DNA of 14,315 nucleotides. It comes from an uncultured Clostridia bacterium. GTDB lineage: Bacteria > Bacillota > Clostridia > Christensenellales > DTU072. The translations under genes were made by a program, and so were the position numbers. The notes beneath the pieces are model-generated. The model did no database searches. It had not been told where the DNA came from and saw nothing but the letters and a program-made list of their open reading frames with translations. The first letter of the stretch is position 1; each line of letters opens with the position of its first letter. Positions 1-6,611 of this stretch are shown piece by piece. The stretch covers positions 1 through 14,315 of the forward strand of contig CALVOD010000024.1 in NCBI GenBank assembly GCA_944350065.1, given 5' to 3'.

Positions 1-205
1 ATAGTTTACGGAGAAAATATCAGGTTTGCCGAAAAGTTCAATAAATAATACATACAAAATCAAATCGGCTTACCGGAAATTTCGGTAAAGACCGATAAGG
101 AAAACGCTCTCTATACTGAATAAATACTAACGCCGTGACGCGTTTATTCCGTCATAAAGCCGTCGTTTCAATTAACTTCGGTATATTTATTGCCGCCCTT
201 TTAAC
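1..205. other. Largely non-coding left edge, possible gene end
   Basis: No convincing complete gene is present. Plus-strand frame 1 is open from the first base to a TAA at 46-48 (15 codons, ending ...RFAEKFNK), so the 3' end of a gene convergent with dnaN is possible, but 15 codons cannot identify it. Two inverted repeats follow: TTACCG/CGGTAA around 70-88, and an interrupted repeat pairing GAATAAA (118-124) with TTTATTC (143-149). Neither is followed by a T-run, so they are weak terminator candidates at best. Confidence 0.3.
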
Positions 206-233
206 ATAAAAAATAACGCCGTTTAAGGCGTTA
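206..233 (-). terminator. Intrinsic terminator of the dnaA-dnaN transcript
   Basis: TAACGCC (214-220) pairs perfectly with GGCGTTA (227-233) across a six-base loop. Read on the minus strand the hairpin is followed directly by a run of six T (208-213 on the plus strand are A), the classical intrinsic terminator layout. It lies 117 bases beyond the dnaN stop, and I see no open reading frame of note between them, so the transcript probably ends here with a short 3' UTR and no downstream recF. Confidence 0.75.
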
Positions 234-349
234 CTTTCGTTTATTGTTTTTAATCCGAATAACGTATATTAGGCTTTTACGTTCCTGTTTTTGTGAGGCT
301 TCGGATTTTTATGCTAAGTAAAGTATTCCGCTTCGCCTTTTTATCCGTC

Positions 350-1450
350 TCAGCCTATCATCCTTAACGGCAGCACAAGATAAATGTACTTTTCTCCTTC
401 CACCGGCAGTATCACCGCGGGCGCGTTCGAGCTCGTAAGATCTATTTTGATAAAATCTTCCTTTATCCTGTTGAACGCGTCGAAAAGATACCGCGAATTG
501 AAAGCTATCTCTATATCCTTGCCTTCCTGCTTGCAGTCCACCGTTTCGCGGATCCTGCCCACTTCGGACGCCGAATTTATCTCTATTTTGCCGCTTTCGA
601 ATTTCATTTTGAGGTAGTTTTTCTTGTTCTTGGCTACTATCGTCGCTCTGTCAAGGCCGGCTTCCAACGCGTTTTTGTTGACTACCACTTCGGTATTCTT
701 CGATTGCGGAAGTATCTTTTCGTATTGTATGAAATCGCCCTCCAAAAGCCTCGTTATTATCTTCGTATGCGCCATGTCGAACATTACGTAATTCTTCTGC
801 ACGGCTACCTTCACTTTCTCCTCTCTGTCTTCGAATACCTTAGCTATTTCGTTGAGAGTTTTTCCGAGCACTACGATGCTCATGTCCCCGGTAGGGTTGA
901 ATACCTCGTGCTTCGTTATCCCGAGCCTGTATCCGTCAAGTGCTACACACGTCATTTCTTCGCCCTTTACAGCTATCTGACAGCCCTTAAGTATCGGCCT
1001 CGTCTCCTCGGTCGATACGCAGAATATTACGCCTTCTATAGCTTCCTTAACGTCGCGCTCTCTGACAAGAAAACTGTTCTCGTCAGAAACCGTCTTTATC
1101 TCCGGATATGTGTCGTCTTCCATGCATTGGAATTCCGATTCGTTTCCGTTATACCTTACCACCAGCGACGTCGAATACTTCTCTATCTCTATTTCCTCTA
1201 CGTCTATGAGCTTCTTGACAAATTCGGTGAACAGCTTCCCCGTTACCACCGTTTCGCCTTCCATTTTCACGCTCGCTTTTATTCTCGTTTCGATGAATAG
1301 CTCGAGATCGGTTGCGGATAACGTCACTTCGTCTCCGCTCGCGCTTATCTTTATTCCCTCAAGTATCGGTATATTGCTTTTCCCTGATATTGCCTTGCTT
1401 ACCGTTATCAATGCCTCCGATAACTCCGTCGAATTAGCGATAAACTTCAT
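350..1450 (-). CDS. dnaN: DNA polymerase III beta subunit (sliding clamp)
   Basis: This encodes the ring-shaped clamp that tethers the replicative polymerase to DNA. The 366-residue length is standard for the family. The N-terminus (MKFIANSTELSEAL...) and the C-terminal end (YIYLVLPLRMIG, matching the usual ...LILPMRL closing strand) both fit DnaN, and the three repeated clamp folds span the whole protein without a gap. The start is supported by a good Shine-Dalgarno AAGGAG (1457-1462 on the plus strand as CTCCTT) six bases before the ATG. It lies downstream of dnaA on the same strand after a 290-bp gap that holds the putative origin. It may be transcribed from the dnaA promoter, from a candidate promoter overlapping a DnaA box (1484-1511), or both. 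recF, which often follows dnaN, is absent; a terminator comes instead. Confidence 0.97.
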   Translation of the reverse strand: MKFIANSTELSEALITVSKAISGKSNIPILEGIKISASGDEVTLSATDLELFIETRIKASVKMEGETVVTGKLFTEFVKKLIDVEEIEIEKYSTSLVVRYNGNESEFQCMEDDTYPEIKTVSDENSFLVRERDVKEAIEGVIFCVSTEETRPILKGCQIAVKGEEMTCVALDGYRLGITKHEVFNPTGDMSIVVLGKTLNEIAKVFEDREEKVKVAVQKNYVMFDMAHTKIITRLLEGDFIQYEKILPQSKNTEVVVNKNALEAGLDRATIVAKNKKNYLKMKFESGKIEINSASEVGRIRETVDCKQEGKDIEIAFNSRYLFDAFNRIKEDFIKIDLTSSNAPAVILPVEGEKYIYLVLPLRMIG

Positions 1451-1460
1451 ATACTTCTCC

Positions 1461-1494
1461 TTATTTTAATATTAGGTTTAATTATTATAATAAC
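1461..1494. other. AT-rich candidate DNA unwinding element
   Basis: The stretch is almost entirely A and T and contains the perfect 12-bp palindrome TTATTATAATAA (1482-1493). On the minus strand it follows the box doublet and a short CGG, and begins TTA-TTA. This corresponds to two copies of the 3'-AAT-5' form of the DnaA-trio described in B. subtilis. It ends directly before the dnaN ribosome binding site. Confidence 0.5.
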
Positions 1495-1511
1495 CGTTGT
1501 GGTTATGTGGA
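1484..1511 (-). promoter_or_regulatory. Candidate dnaN promoter overlapping a DnaA box
   Basis: On the minus strand, TATAAT (1489 to 1484) is preceded at 16 bases by TCCACA (1511 to 1506), which matches TTGACA at four of six positions. The -35 lies inside the DnaA box at 1506-1514, so DnaA binding could repress dnaN. The AT-rich background makes a chance TATAAT quite possible. Confidence 0.35.
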
Positions 1512-1514
1512 TTA
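1498..1514 (-). promoter_or_regulatory. DnaA-box doublet, dnaN-proximal copy
   Basis: The minus strand reads TAATCCACATAACCACA. The first nine bases differ from the consensus TTATCCACA at one position. The last nine (ATAACCACA) differ at two and overlap the first by one base. It lies next to the AT-rich stretch, where DnaA would start to load. Confidence 0.7.
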
Positions 1515-1589
1515 CTTCCGCGGTATGCCGGATATTTATGTTTTTCCCCCGTTTGAACGCCTTTATAAGCCTTTTCGCCGAGGCGGTTT

Positions 1590-1598
1590 TGTTGATAA
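1590..1598 (-). promoter_or_regulatory. DnaA box (single)
   Basis: The minus strand reads TTATCAACA, one mismatch from TTATCCACA. It lies between the two doublets. Confidence 0.5.
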
Positions 1599-1621
1599 AC
1601 TGCCGAATATATGTTGACGGC

Positions 1622-1638
1622 TTGTCCACAAAACCACA
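1622..1638 (+). promoter_or_regulatory. DnaA-box doublet, dnaA-proximal inverted copy
   Basis: The plus strand reads TTGTCCACAAAACCACA. The first nine bases are one mismatch from TTATCCACA and match the box form known from actinobacteria. The whole 17-mer matches the doublet at 1498-1514 at 14 of 17 positions, in opposite orientation. Confidence 0.65.
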
Positions 1639-1702
1639 TCTTAAGAAAAGTTGTCCTTATTTAAAAGGAGACTCTCTTTTTCATTCCGCTAAATTTACTC
1701 GA

Positions 1703-1718
1703 CGTTAATCGGTTAACG
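1703..1718. repeat. Short inverted repeat after dnaA
   Basis: CGTTAA (1703-1708) and TTAACG (1713-1718) form a perfect six-bp inverted repeat with loop TCGG. It lies inside a looser pairing of ATTCCG (1683-1688) with CGGAAT (1717-1722). No T-run follows on either strand, so it is probably not a terminator; it may be a protein-binding or structural part of the origin. Confidence 0.35.
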
Positions 1719-1740
1719 GAATAAAAGGGGAGTGTTAATT

Positions 1741-3129
1741 TTACGCGTTCAGGGAGTTTTTGATATCCTTGACCGCTTTCGCCGTTTCGGCGTTCTCCTT
1801 GATGAGAGTGGCGATTTTGTCCCTTGCGTGTATTATCGTCGTGTGATCCCTGCCGCCGAATATCTGTCCGATGGACACGAGCGGCAAAGAAAGCATGTCG
1901 TTGATGATATATATCGCTATCATCCTCGCTTCCACGAGATTTTTGGTCTTCTTCTTGCTTATTATGTCCGCTTGCGATATGTTGAAGTATGAGCACGTCG
2001 CTGCGATTATGTCGGAAGAATCGATGCCCGTCTTTTTTTGAACGGTATTCTTGAGAGCTTCTTTTGCCGTCTCGAGATCGGGATACGCAAGCCCTTTGAG
2101 CTTTGCGTAAAATACGACTTTTGCAAGGCAGCCTTCCAGCTCGCGGATGTTAGAATCTATTTTTTCGGCAAGATAATTTACAACCTCGTCGTTGACGGCT
2201 ATTTTTTCGAGAACCATCTTTTTGCGGATTATGGCTATCCTCATCTCAAGATTCGGGGTCCCGATGTCCGCGATAAGTCCTCCTTCAAACCTCGAACGCA
2301 AACGGTCTTCGAGAGTGGATATTTCCGACGGAGGTCTGTCCGAAGTCAATACTATCTGCTTGCCCGCTTGGTAAAGATCGTTGAATATATGGAAGACTAC
2401 TTCCTGAAGTCCCACCCTTTTTTGAAGAAACTGCACGTCGTCGAGCATAAGCATATCGACGGAACGGTATTTCTCGCGGAAGGAATGAAGATTGAACGCC
2501 CCTTTGTCGGTGCGGTTGTTCGAAATGGCTTCCACGTAGTCGTTGGTAAGATTTTCGGTGGGGGTGTAGAGCACTTTCAGATGAGGAAGATGCTCGCTTA
2601 CGTAGTTTCCTATAGAATGCAGCAAGTGAGTTTTTCCGAGACCTACGCCGCCGTACAGAAACAGAGGATTGAACGAAAGATATACGTTGTCGGATACCCC
2701 CGGGGATTGCGCCACCGATTGCGCCGCGTGGAAAGCGAGTTTGTTAGACTCGCCCACTACGAAATTGTCGAAAGTGTATCTTGCGATGAATTGCGATTTC
2801 GTGTCGCGAGCCGCTTCTTCGGGAGATTCCTCTTTTTCGCTGTATTCCGCTATTTCTTTGGCGTAAAATTCCTTTTCTTCGTCCGTTATTACCGTGAATT
2901 CGGTTATCATGCTGCCCGCAAGCGAAAGCGCCGCGGTGATGGCTTCTTTATACGTTTTGTTTACGGTGAGCTTGTTGTTGGAAGAAGGAGCGAGAAGAAT
3001 AAGCACGTTATCCTTGACGCAAAGCGGCGTCAAACTGTCTATCCATACCGAATAGGCGATTGCGTTGATACCTTTGATACCTATGATGTTGGAACAGGCG
3101 TCGTGCCATAACTTACGAATGTCGATCAT
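1741..3129 (-). CDS. dnaA: Chromosomal replication initiator protein DnaA
   Basis: This is the AAA+ ATPase that binds DnaA boxes, melts the origin and loads the helicase. At 462 residues it has normal length. Domain I is residues 1-75 (WHDACSNI...VWIDSLTP), followed by a short variable acidic linker (about 82-112). Domain III has Walker A GGVGLGKT (160-167), Walker B MLMLDD (226-231) and the arginine-finger segment DRLRSRFEGGL (275-285). Domain IV ends with the box-recognition signature GGRDHTTIIHARD (425-437). The start is firm: an in-frame TAA stands only three codons before the ATG (3141-3139, minus strand), and no alternative start lies between. No Shine-Dalgarno precedes it and a TATAAT lies eight bases upstream, so the mRNA is predicted to be leaderless or nearly so. 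DnaA boxes downstream suggest origin function more than autoregulation at this promoter. Confidence 0.98.
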   Translation of the reverse strand: MIDIRKLWHDACSNIIGIKGINAIAYSVWIDSLTPLCVKDNVLILLAPSSNNKLTVNKTYKEAITAALSLAGSMITEFTVITDEEKEFYAKEIAEYSEKEESPEEAARDTKSQFIARYTFDNFVVGESNKLAFHAAQSVAQSPGVSDNVYLSFNPLFLYGGVGLGKTHLLHSIGNYVSEHLPHLKVLYTPTENLTNDYVEAISNNRTDKGAFNLHSFREKYRSVDMLMLDDVQFLQKRVGLQEVVFHIFNDLYQAGKQIVLTSDRPPSEISTLEDRLRSRFEGGLIADIGTPNLEMRIAIIRKKMVLEKIAVNDEVVNYLAEKIDSNIRELEGCLAKVVFYAKLKGLAYPDLETAKEALKNTVQKKTGIDSSDIIAATCSYFNISQADIISKKKTKNLVEARMIAIYIINDMLSLPLVSIGQIFGGRDHTTIIHARDKIATLIKENAETAKAVKDIKNSLNA

Positions 3130-3137
3130 ACGCGAAT

Positions 3138-3166
3138 ATTATAACATACAAGGAAAGAGAATACAA
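3138..3166 (-). promoter_or_regulatory. dnaA promoter (extended -10)
   Basis: The minus strand has a perfect TATAAT (3143 to 3138) with an extended TG one base upstream (TGTTATAAT). A weak -35, TTGTAT (3166 to 3161), is at the optimal 17-bp spacing. The expected transcription start is within one or two bases of the dnaA ATG at 3129. Confidence 0.75.
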
Positions 3167-3170
3167 GGAA
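3147..3170 (-). repeat. 10-bp direct repeat over the dnaA promoter
   Basis: The minus strand carries TTCCTTGTAT twice (3170 to 3161 and 3156 to 3147), with a period of 14 bp. One copy covers the -35 and the other reaches the extended -10, so it could be a tandem operator or a duplication. Confidence 0.5.
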
Positions 3171-3211
3171 AAAAGTACCCGGAAAGATAGGTCGGAAAAT
3201 TAAAGGGGGTT

Positions 3212-3242
3212 CTCTCACGCTCGCTTTGCGAGCGCGTGCGTT
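3212..3242. repeat. GC-rich palindrome (REP-like)
   Basis: CGCTCGC (3218-3224) and GCGAGCG (3228-3234) form a perfect 7-bp stem with loop TTT. The pairing can be extended by a CA/TG pair beyond a two-base bulge. No T-run follows, so it does not look like a terminator. Its right arm (3228-3242) matches 12108-12122 upstream of gyrB at 14 of 15 bases, and its left flank CTCTCACGC recurs at 12003-12011. Confidence 0.6.
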
Positions 3243-3255
3243 GCGGAAAAGTGTA

Positions 3256-3284
3256 TTTACAAGACGAGTCGGTTATGTTAAAAT
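3256..3284 (+). promoter_or_regulatory. Promoter of the glp-like operon
   Basis: TTTACA (3256-3261), one mismatch from TTGACA, is separated by exactly 17 bases from TAAAAT (3279-3284), one mismatch from TATAAT. An extended TG lies one base upstream of the -10. The expected transcription start, about seven bases beyond the -10, falls on the ATG at 3291. Confidence 0.75.
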
Positions 3285-3290
3285 CAAAAT

Positions 3291-5000
3291 ATGGCTGATA
3301 TCGGAAAAATAAAGAAAAAGCTAAGGAAAGCGGGATACGCCGGGATAGAGGTAAGCGAATATAACGGCGGCGTAAGGCTTACGGGAGAGGCGGAAAAGTA
3401 CGAAGACGTACTGGAATGCGGCTCGCTTGCGGTAACGAAAAATTCGCGCGGCGTAATTAACGACGTAAAAGTAAAGGGTAGTAAGCCCCTTAAAATTCGC
3501 GTAAGCGAGATCGAAGACGATAAATACGACGGAAAAAGCCCTGACGTACTCGTGATAGGCGGAGGAATAGTAGGAGCCGCGATAGCGCGCGAGCTTACGA
3601 AATACGCGTTGAGCGTTGTTCTCGTCGAAAAGGAATACGATATAGCGACGGGGCAGTCGGCGCGAAACGACGGAATGATACACGCGGGAATAGATTTGAA
3701 GCCCGCGAGCAACAAAGTGAAATACAATTGTCGCGGCAACGCGATGTATCCGCGACTTAGTAAGGAGCTCGACGTACCTATAGAGATGTGCGGGCAGTGC
3801 GTGCTGTACACGGCAAGGTGGCAGAAAATACTTTTTCCGTTGATAAAGCTGCGCGGCGCGAAAAACGGCATACCCGTCGAAAAACTTAACGCGGAAGGGG
3901 TAAAAAAATACATTCGCGATCCGGGAATAAAATACGGCGGTTTCATGTGTCCTTCGGCAGGGATATTGAGCCCCTACCTGATGACGGTTGCGCTTGCCGA
4001 AAACGCCGCGAAAAACGGCGCCGAAATTTATACGGATACGGCGGTTACGGGGATAGTGAACGACGGGGAGAAGATTACCGCCGTAAGGACAAACCGCGGT
4101 ACTTTTTATCCGAAAGCGGTGGTAAACGCCGCCGGCGTTTATTCGGACGTGATAGCGGAATGGGCGGGAGACAGGCATTTCACGATACACCCGAGAAGGG
4201 GGGTGGAAGCGGTGCTCGACAAGAAGGCGAGGAAAGCCACTTCTACCGTTATCGGCAAATTCGTCATAAAGAGCAGTACCGGGAAAGGGCATACGAAAGG
4301 CGGCGGCGTCATAGTGACGATAGACGGCAACCTGATACTCGGTCCGAGCGCGAGCGAAACGGAAGAAAGGGAGAACGAAGCGACTACGGCGAAGGAATTC
4401 GACGAGGTGTTTTTAAAACAGCAAAAGCTCGCTCCCGAGCTTAAAAGAAGCGACGTGATAACCTATTTCGCGGGGACGAGGGCGGCGACGTACGAGGAGG
4501 AATTCGTCGTCGAAAAAAGCCCCGTCATAAAGAATTTCGTACAGGCGGCGGGGATACAGTCGCCGGGAGTAACGGCAGCGCCCGCGATAGCGGAAGACGT
4601 CGCGAAGTGGGCTGCGGAAATAGTTTTCGGCGGCGGATTAAAGATGAACGAAAATTTCGATCCGATAAGGAAGGGGATACCGAGACCTGCAGAAATGGAG
4701 CCCGAAGCGCGGAAAAAGCTCATAGAAGAAAACCCCGATTACGGCGTCGTGGTATGCAGGTGCGAGGAGGTAACGAAGGGGGAGATAAAAGAGGCGTTGA
4801 GAAGGCCTGCGGCGGTAGCGGCGGTAGACGCGGTGAAGCGCAGGGTACGCGCGGGAATGGGCAGGTGTCAGGGCGGATTCTGCACGCCGCTCGTGATGAA
4901 GATAATTTCCGAGGAATGCGGAATACCGCTTAACGAAGTAAGGAAGAAGGGTACGGGCAGCGAGATAGCGCCGAGGCGTACCAAAGGCGGCGAGCGATGA
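3291..5000 (+). CDS. GlpA-like FAD-dependent dehydrogenase with [2Fe-2S] tail
   Basis: This 569-residue flavoprotein resembles the catalytic subunit of anaerobic glycerol-3-phosphate dehydrogenase. Residues 1-65 form an extra N-terminal segment whose pattern (LRKAGYAGIEVSEYNGGVRL...GVINDVKV) looks like a BON-type domain. A DAO-family FAD fold starts at about residue 85 with the dinucleotide motif VIGGGIVGAAIAREL. The C-terminus carries a BFD-like [2Fe-2S] site, with C489 and C491 (VCRCEEV) and C526 and C531 (RCQGGFC). The start has no Shine-Dalgarno; an in-frame TAA stands at 3279-3281 and the promoter -10 ends six bases before the ATG. Its stop overlaps the next start as ATGA. Family knowledge suggests oxidation of sn-glycerol-3-phosphate or a similar hydroxy-phosphate, with electrons leaving through the partner subunits; the exact substrate is inferred. 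Confidence 0.88.
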   Translation: MADIGKIKKKLRKAGYAGIEVSEYNGGVRLTGEAEKYEDVLECGSLAVTKNSRGVINDVKVKGSKPLKIRVSEIEDDKYDGKSPDVLVIGGGIVGAAIARELTKYALSVVLVEKEYDIATGQSARNDGMIHAGIDLKPASNKVKYNCRGNAMYPRLSKELDVPIEMCGQCVLYTARWQKILFPLIKLRGAKNGIPVEKLNAEGVKKYIRDPGIKYGGFMCPSAGILSPYLMTVALAENAAKNGAEIYTDTAVTGIVNDGEKITAVRTNRGTFYPKAVVNAAGVYSDVIAEWAGDRHFTIHPRRGVEAVLDKKARKATSTVIGKFVIKSSTGKGHTKGGGVIVTIDGNLILGPSASETEERENEATTAKEFDEVFLKQQKLAPELKRSDVITYFAGTRAATYEEEFVVEKSPVIKNFVQAAGIQSPGVTAAPAIAEDVAKWAAEIVFGGGLKMNENFDPIRKGIPRPAEMEPEARKKLIEENPDYGVVVCRCEEVTKGEIKEALRRPAAVAAVDAVKRRVRAGMGRCQGGFCTPLVMKIISEECGIPLNEVRKKGTGSEIAPRRTKGGER

Positions 5001-6241
5001 GATACGCGGCGATAGTGATAGGCGGAGGACCCGCGGGAATGGCGGCGGCTTGCGCCGTGAAAGAGAGCGAAAAGGTACTTATAATCGAACGCGAAGCGCG
5101 GCTCGGCGGAATACTGAAGCAATGCGTACACGACGGATTCGGGGTGATACGTTTCGGCGAAAAACTTTCGGGACCGGAGTACGCGGACAGGTTTATCGAA
5201 GAAGTTTACGCGCGGAAGAATATCGACGTAAAGGTATTGACGTTCGTAACGTCAATCGAGAAGGAGAACGGATATTATCGCGTGAGTACCACTTCGGGCG
5301 CGGGGATAGAGACGCACGAGGGCGAAAATCTCATTCTCGCCAACGGTTGCAGGGAGCGCACGGCGCGGCAGGTGAACATACACGGCACGCGTCCCGCGGG
5401 ACTTATGACCGCGGGGACGGCGCAGAATCTCGTCAATCTTCTGGGAGTCAATCCCGCAAAAAGGTGCGTGATACTCGGCTCGGGCGATATCGGGCTCATA
5501 ATGGCGAGAAGGCTTACGCTCGAAGGAAGCCAAGTTTTGGGCGTGTACGAAGCCAAATCCTCGCCGAGCGGACTTCAGAGGAATTTACAGCAGTGTCTGT
5601 ACGATTTCGGCATACCGCTTCATCTCAAAAAGACTGTGACTCTTGTTCACGGGCGCGACAGAGTGGAAGGTGTGACCGTAGCGGACGTAGACGACGGAAT
5701 GCTACCGATAGCCGGAACGGAAGAATATATTCCGTGCGACGCGCTGATAGTTTCGGTGGGGCTTATTCCGGAGAACGAGCTTGCCGAAAAGCTGGGCGTG
5801 GCGATGGACGCAAAGACGAAAGGACCGATAGTCGATCAATACATGATGACCACGCTCGACGGGGTGTATTCGGTGGGGAACGCGCTTCACGTGCACGATC
5901 TTGTCGATTACGTGAGCGAGGTGTCGGAGACCGCGGGGAAAGACGTGGGGCGGCGCAAGGAGCGCGCCACGATAGAGGTTTTAAGCCGCGGGCTCGGATA
6001 TATCGTGCCGCAGAGAATAGACGTGAAGAATCTCGAAGAAAAGACGACCTATTATTTCCGCACGGCGCGGGAAACGGGAAAAGCCAAGCTCACGGTGACC
6101 GTAAACGGCGTCGAAATTTATTCGAAAAAATATTCCGCGTTAAGGCCGCCCGAAGCGGAACGCGTAAGTATAAAGCATTTATTGAAAGCGGGCGACGAAT
6201 TGAAATTCGTACTGGAGGAAGATGATGGCGGAAAGGCTTGA
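4997..6241 (+). CDS. GlpB-like FAD-dependent pyridine-nucleotide oxidoreductase
   Basis: This 414-residue protein has two dinucleotide folds. The FAD motif IGGGPAGMAAACAV starts at residue 8 and the NAD(P)-type motif ILGSGDIGLIMARRL at about 157. Between them lies the block ANGCRERTARQ...PAGLMTAGTAQNLVN, shared by small flavoproteins of the HcnB, opine-oxidase and sarcosine-oxidase-alpha group. The last 85 or so residues form a beta-rich extension (YIVPQRIDVKN...TYYFRTARE) that I recall from clostridial members. There is no CxxC redox disulfide. It is translationally coupled to the GlpA-like gene by an ATGA overlap, with only a weak AAAGG upstream. In such clusters it probably passes electrons between the GlpA-like flavin and NAD(H) or another carrier, a role inferred from context. 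Confidence 0.87.
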   Translation: MRYAAIVIGGGPAGMAAACAVKESEKVLIIEREARLGGILKQCVHDGFGVIRFGEKLSGPEYADRFIEEVYARKNIDVKVLTFVTSIEKENGYYRVSTTSGAGIETHEGENLILANGCRERTARQVNIHGTRPAGLMTAGTAQNLVNLLGVNPAKRCVILGSGDIGLIMARRLTLEGSQVLGVYEAKSSPSGLQRNLQQCLYDFGIPLHLKKTVTLVHGRDRVEGVTVADVDDGMLPIAGTEEYIPCDALIVSVGLIPENELAEKLGVAMDAKTKGPIVDQYMMTTLDGVYSVGNALHVHDLVDYVSEVSETAGKDVGRRKERATIEVLSRGLGYIVPQRIDVKNLEEKTTYYFRTARETGKAKLTVTVNGVEIYSKKYSALRPPEAERVSIKHLLKAGDELKFVLEEDDGGKA

Positions 6242-6611
6242 AACCATTTGTATCGTCTGCCCGAACGGCTGCAGACTTACCGCGGTAAGAAAGGGAAACG
6301 TCATCGAAGTGAGCGGCAACAAATGTCCGCGCGGAATAACCTACGCCGAAGCGGAGATGACGGCGCCGAAAAGGAGTTTCACCGGGACGGTGGCTTCGGT
6401 ATTTAAAGAGATGCCCGTAGTTCCGGTGAGGACGGCGGGAGAGGTCGACAAAGCCAAAATCCTCGAAATAGCGGCGCGCACGCGCGAAATACTTTTGACG
6501 AGGGCGTACGCCGCGGGAGAGGTTGCCGAGGAGAACGTATGCGGCACGGGGGTTGCGCTCATCGTGACGACGGATATGCGTAAAGTTACGGGCAGGACGG
6601 AGGAATTATGA
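6225..6611 (+). CDS. DUF1667 family Cys-rich protein
   Basis: This small protein (128 residues from this start) belongs to the DUF1667 family, usually encoded with GlpA- and GlpB-like flavoproteins. It has four cysteines near the N-terminus in the pattern CIVCPNGC...NKCPRG (C9, C12, C16, C34), suited to a bound metal or iron-sulfur cluster, so a third electron-transfer subunit is plausible. Two ATGs lie in tandem at 6222 and 6225. The Shine-Dalgarno GGAGG (6214-6218) is three bases from the first and six from the second, so I chose 6225. It overlaps the end of the previous gene by 17 bases, and its stop overlaps the kinase start as ATGA, pointing to co-translation in one complex or pathway. 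Confidence 0.85.
   Translation: MAERLETICIVCPNGCRLTAVRKGNVIEVSGNKCPRGITYAEAEMTAPKRSFTGTVASVFKEMPVVPVRTAGEVDKAKILEIAARTREILLTRAYAAGEVAEENVCGTGVALIVTTDMRKVTGRTEEL

Larger units (their letters stand above)
1451..1740. other. oriC: Putative replication origin (oriC) between dnaA and dnaN
   Basis: This 290-bp gap has no credible gene. It contains two inverted copies of a DnaA-box doublet (1498-1514 and 1622-1638), a single box (1590-1598), a perfect AT palindrome TTATTATAATAA (1482-1493) within an AT-rich stretch (about 1461-1494), and a short inverted repeat CGTTAA/TTAACG (1703-1718). In the direction dnaA to dnaN the order is boxes, a short GC cluster, A/T trios, AT-rich DNA, then dnaN, as in the B. 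subtilis unwinding region. The divergent gap upstream of dnaA (3130-3290) has no good box, which favours this gap as the main origin. Confidence 0.75.

Noticed and set aside
70..88. TTACCG/CGGTAA hairpin as a terminator
   Set aside because: The stem is short and no T-run follows; it is described only as an inverted repeat.
1447..1629. 60-codon minus-strand frame across the putative origin
   Set aside because: It covers the DnaA boxes and AT-rich stretch, ends inside the dnaN start, has low-complexity composition (runs of Thr and Ile) and no family resemblance.
2038..3111. 357-codon plus-strand frame opposite dnaA
   Set aside because: It lies wholly within dnaA, whose AAA+ motifs are intact; the antisense product shows no domain.
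3216..3238. GC hairpin as a terminator
   Set aside because: No T-run follows on either strand, and the two flanking genes diverge from this gap, so nothing needs to end here.
3130..3290. Second DnaA-box cluster upstream of dnaA, as in a bipartite origin
   Set aside because: No 9-mer within two mismatches of TTATCCACA was seen on either strand in this gap.
5050..6225. 391-codon plus-strand frame inside the GlpB-like gene
   Set aside because: The translation is dominated by Arg, Gly and Ser, typical of a shifted frame in GC-rich DNA, and the true frame has clear FAD and NAD motifs.
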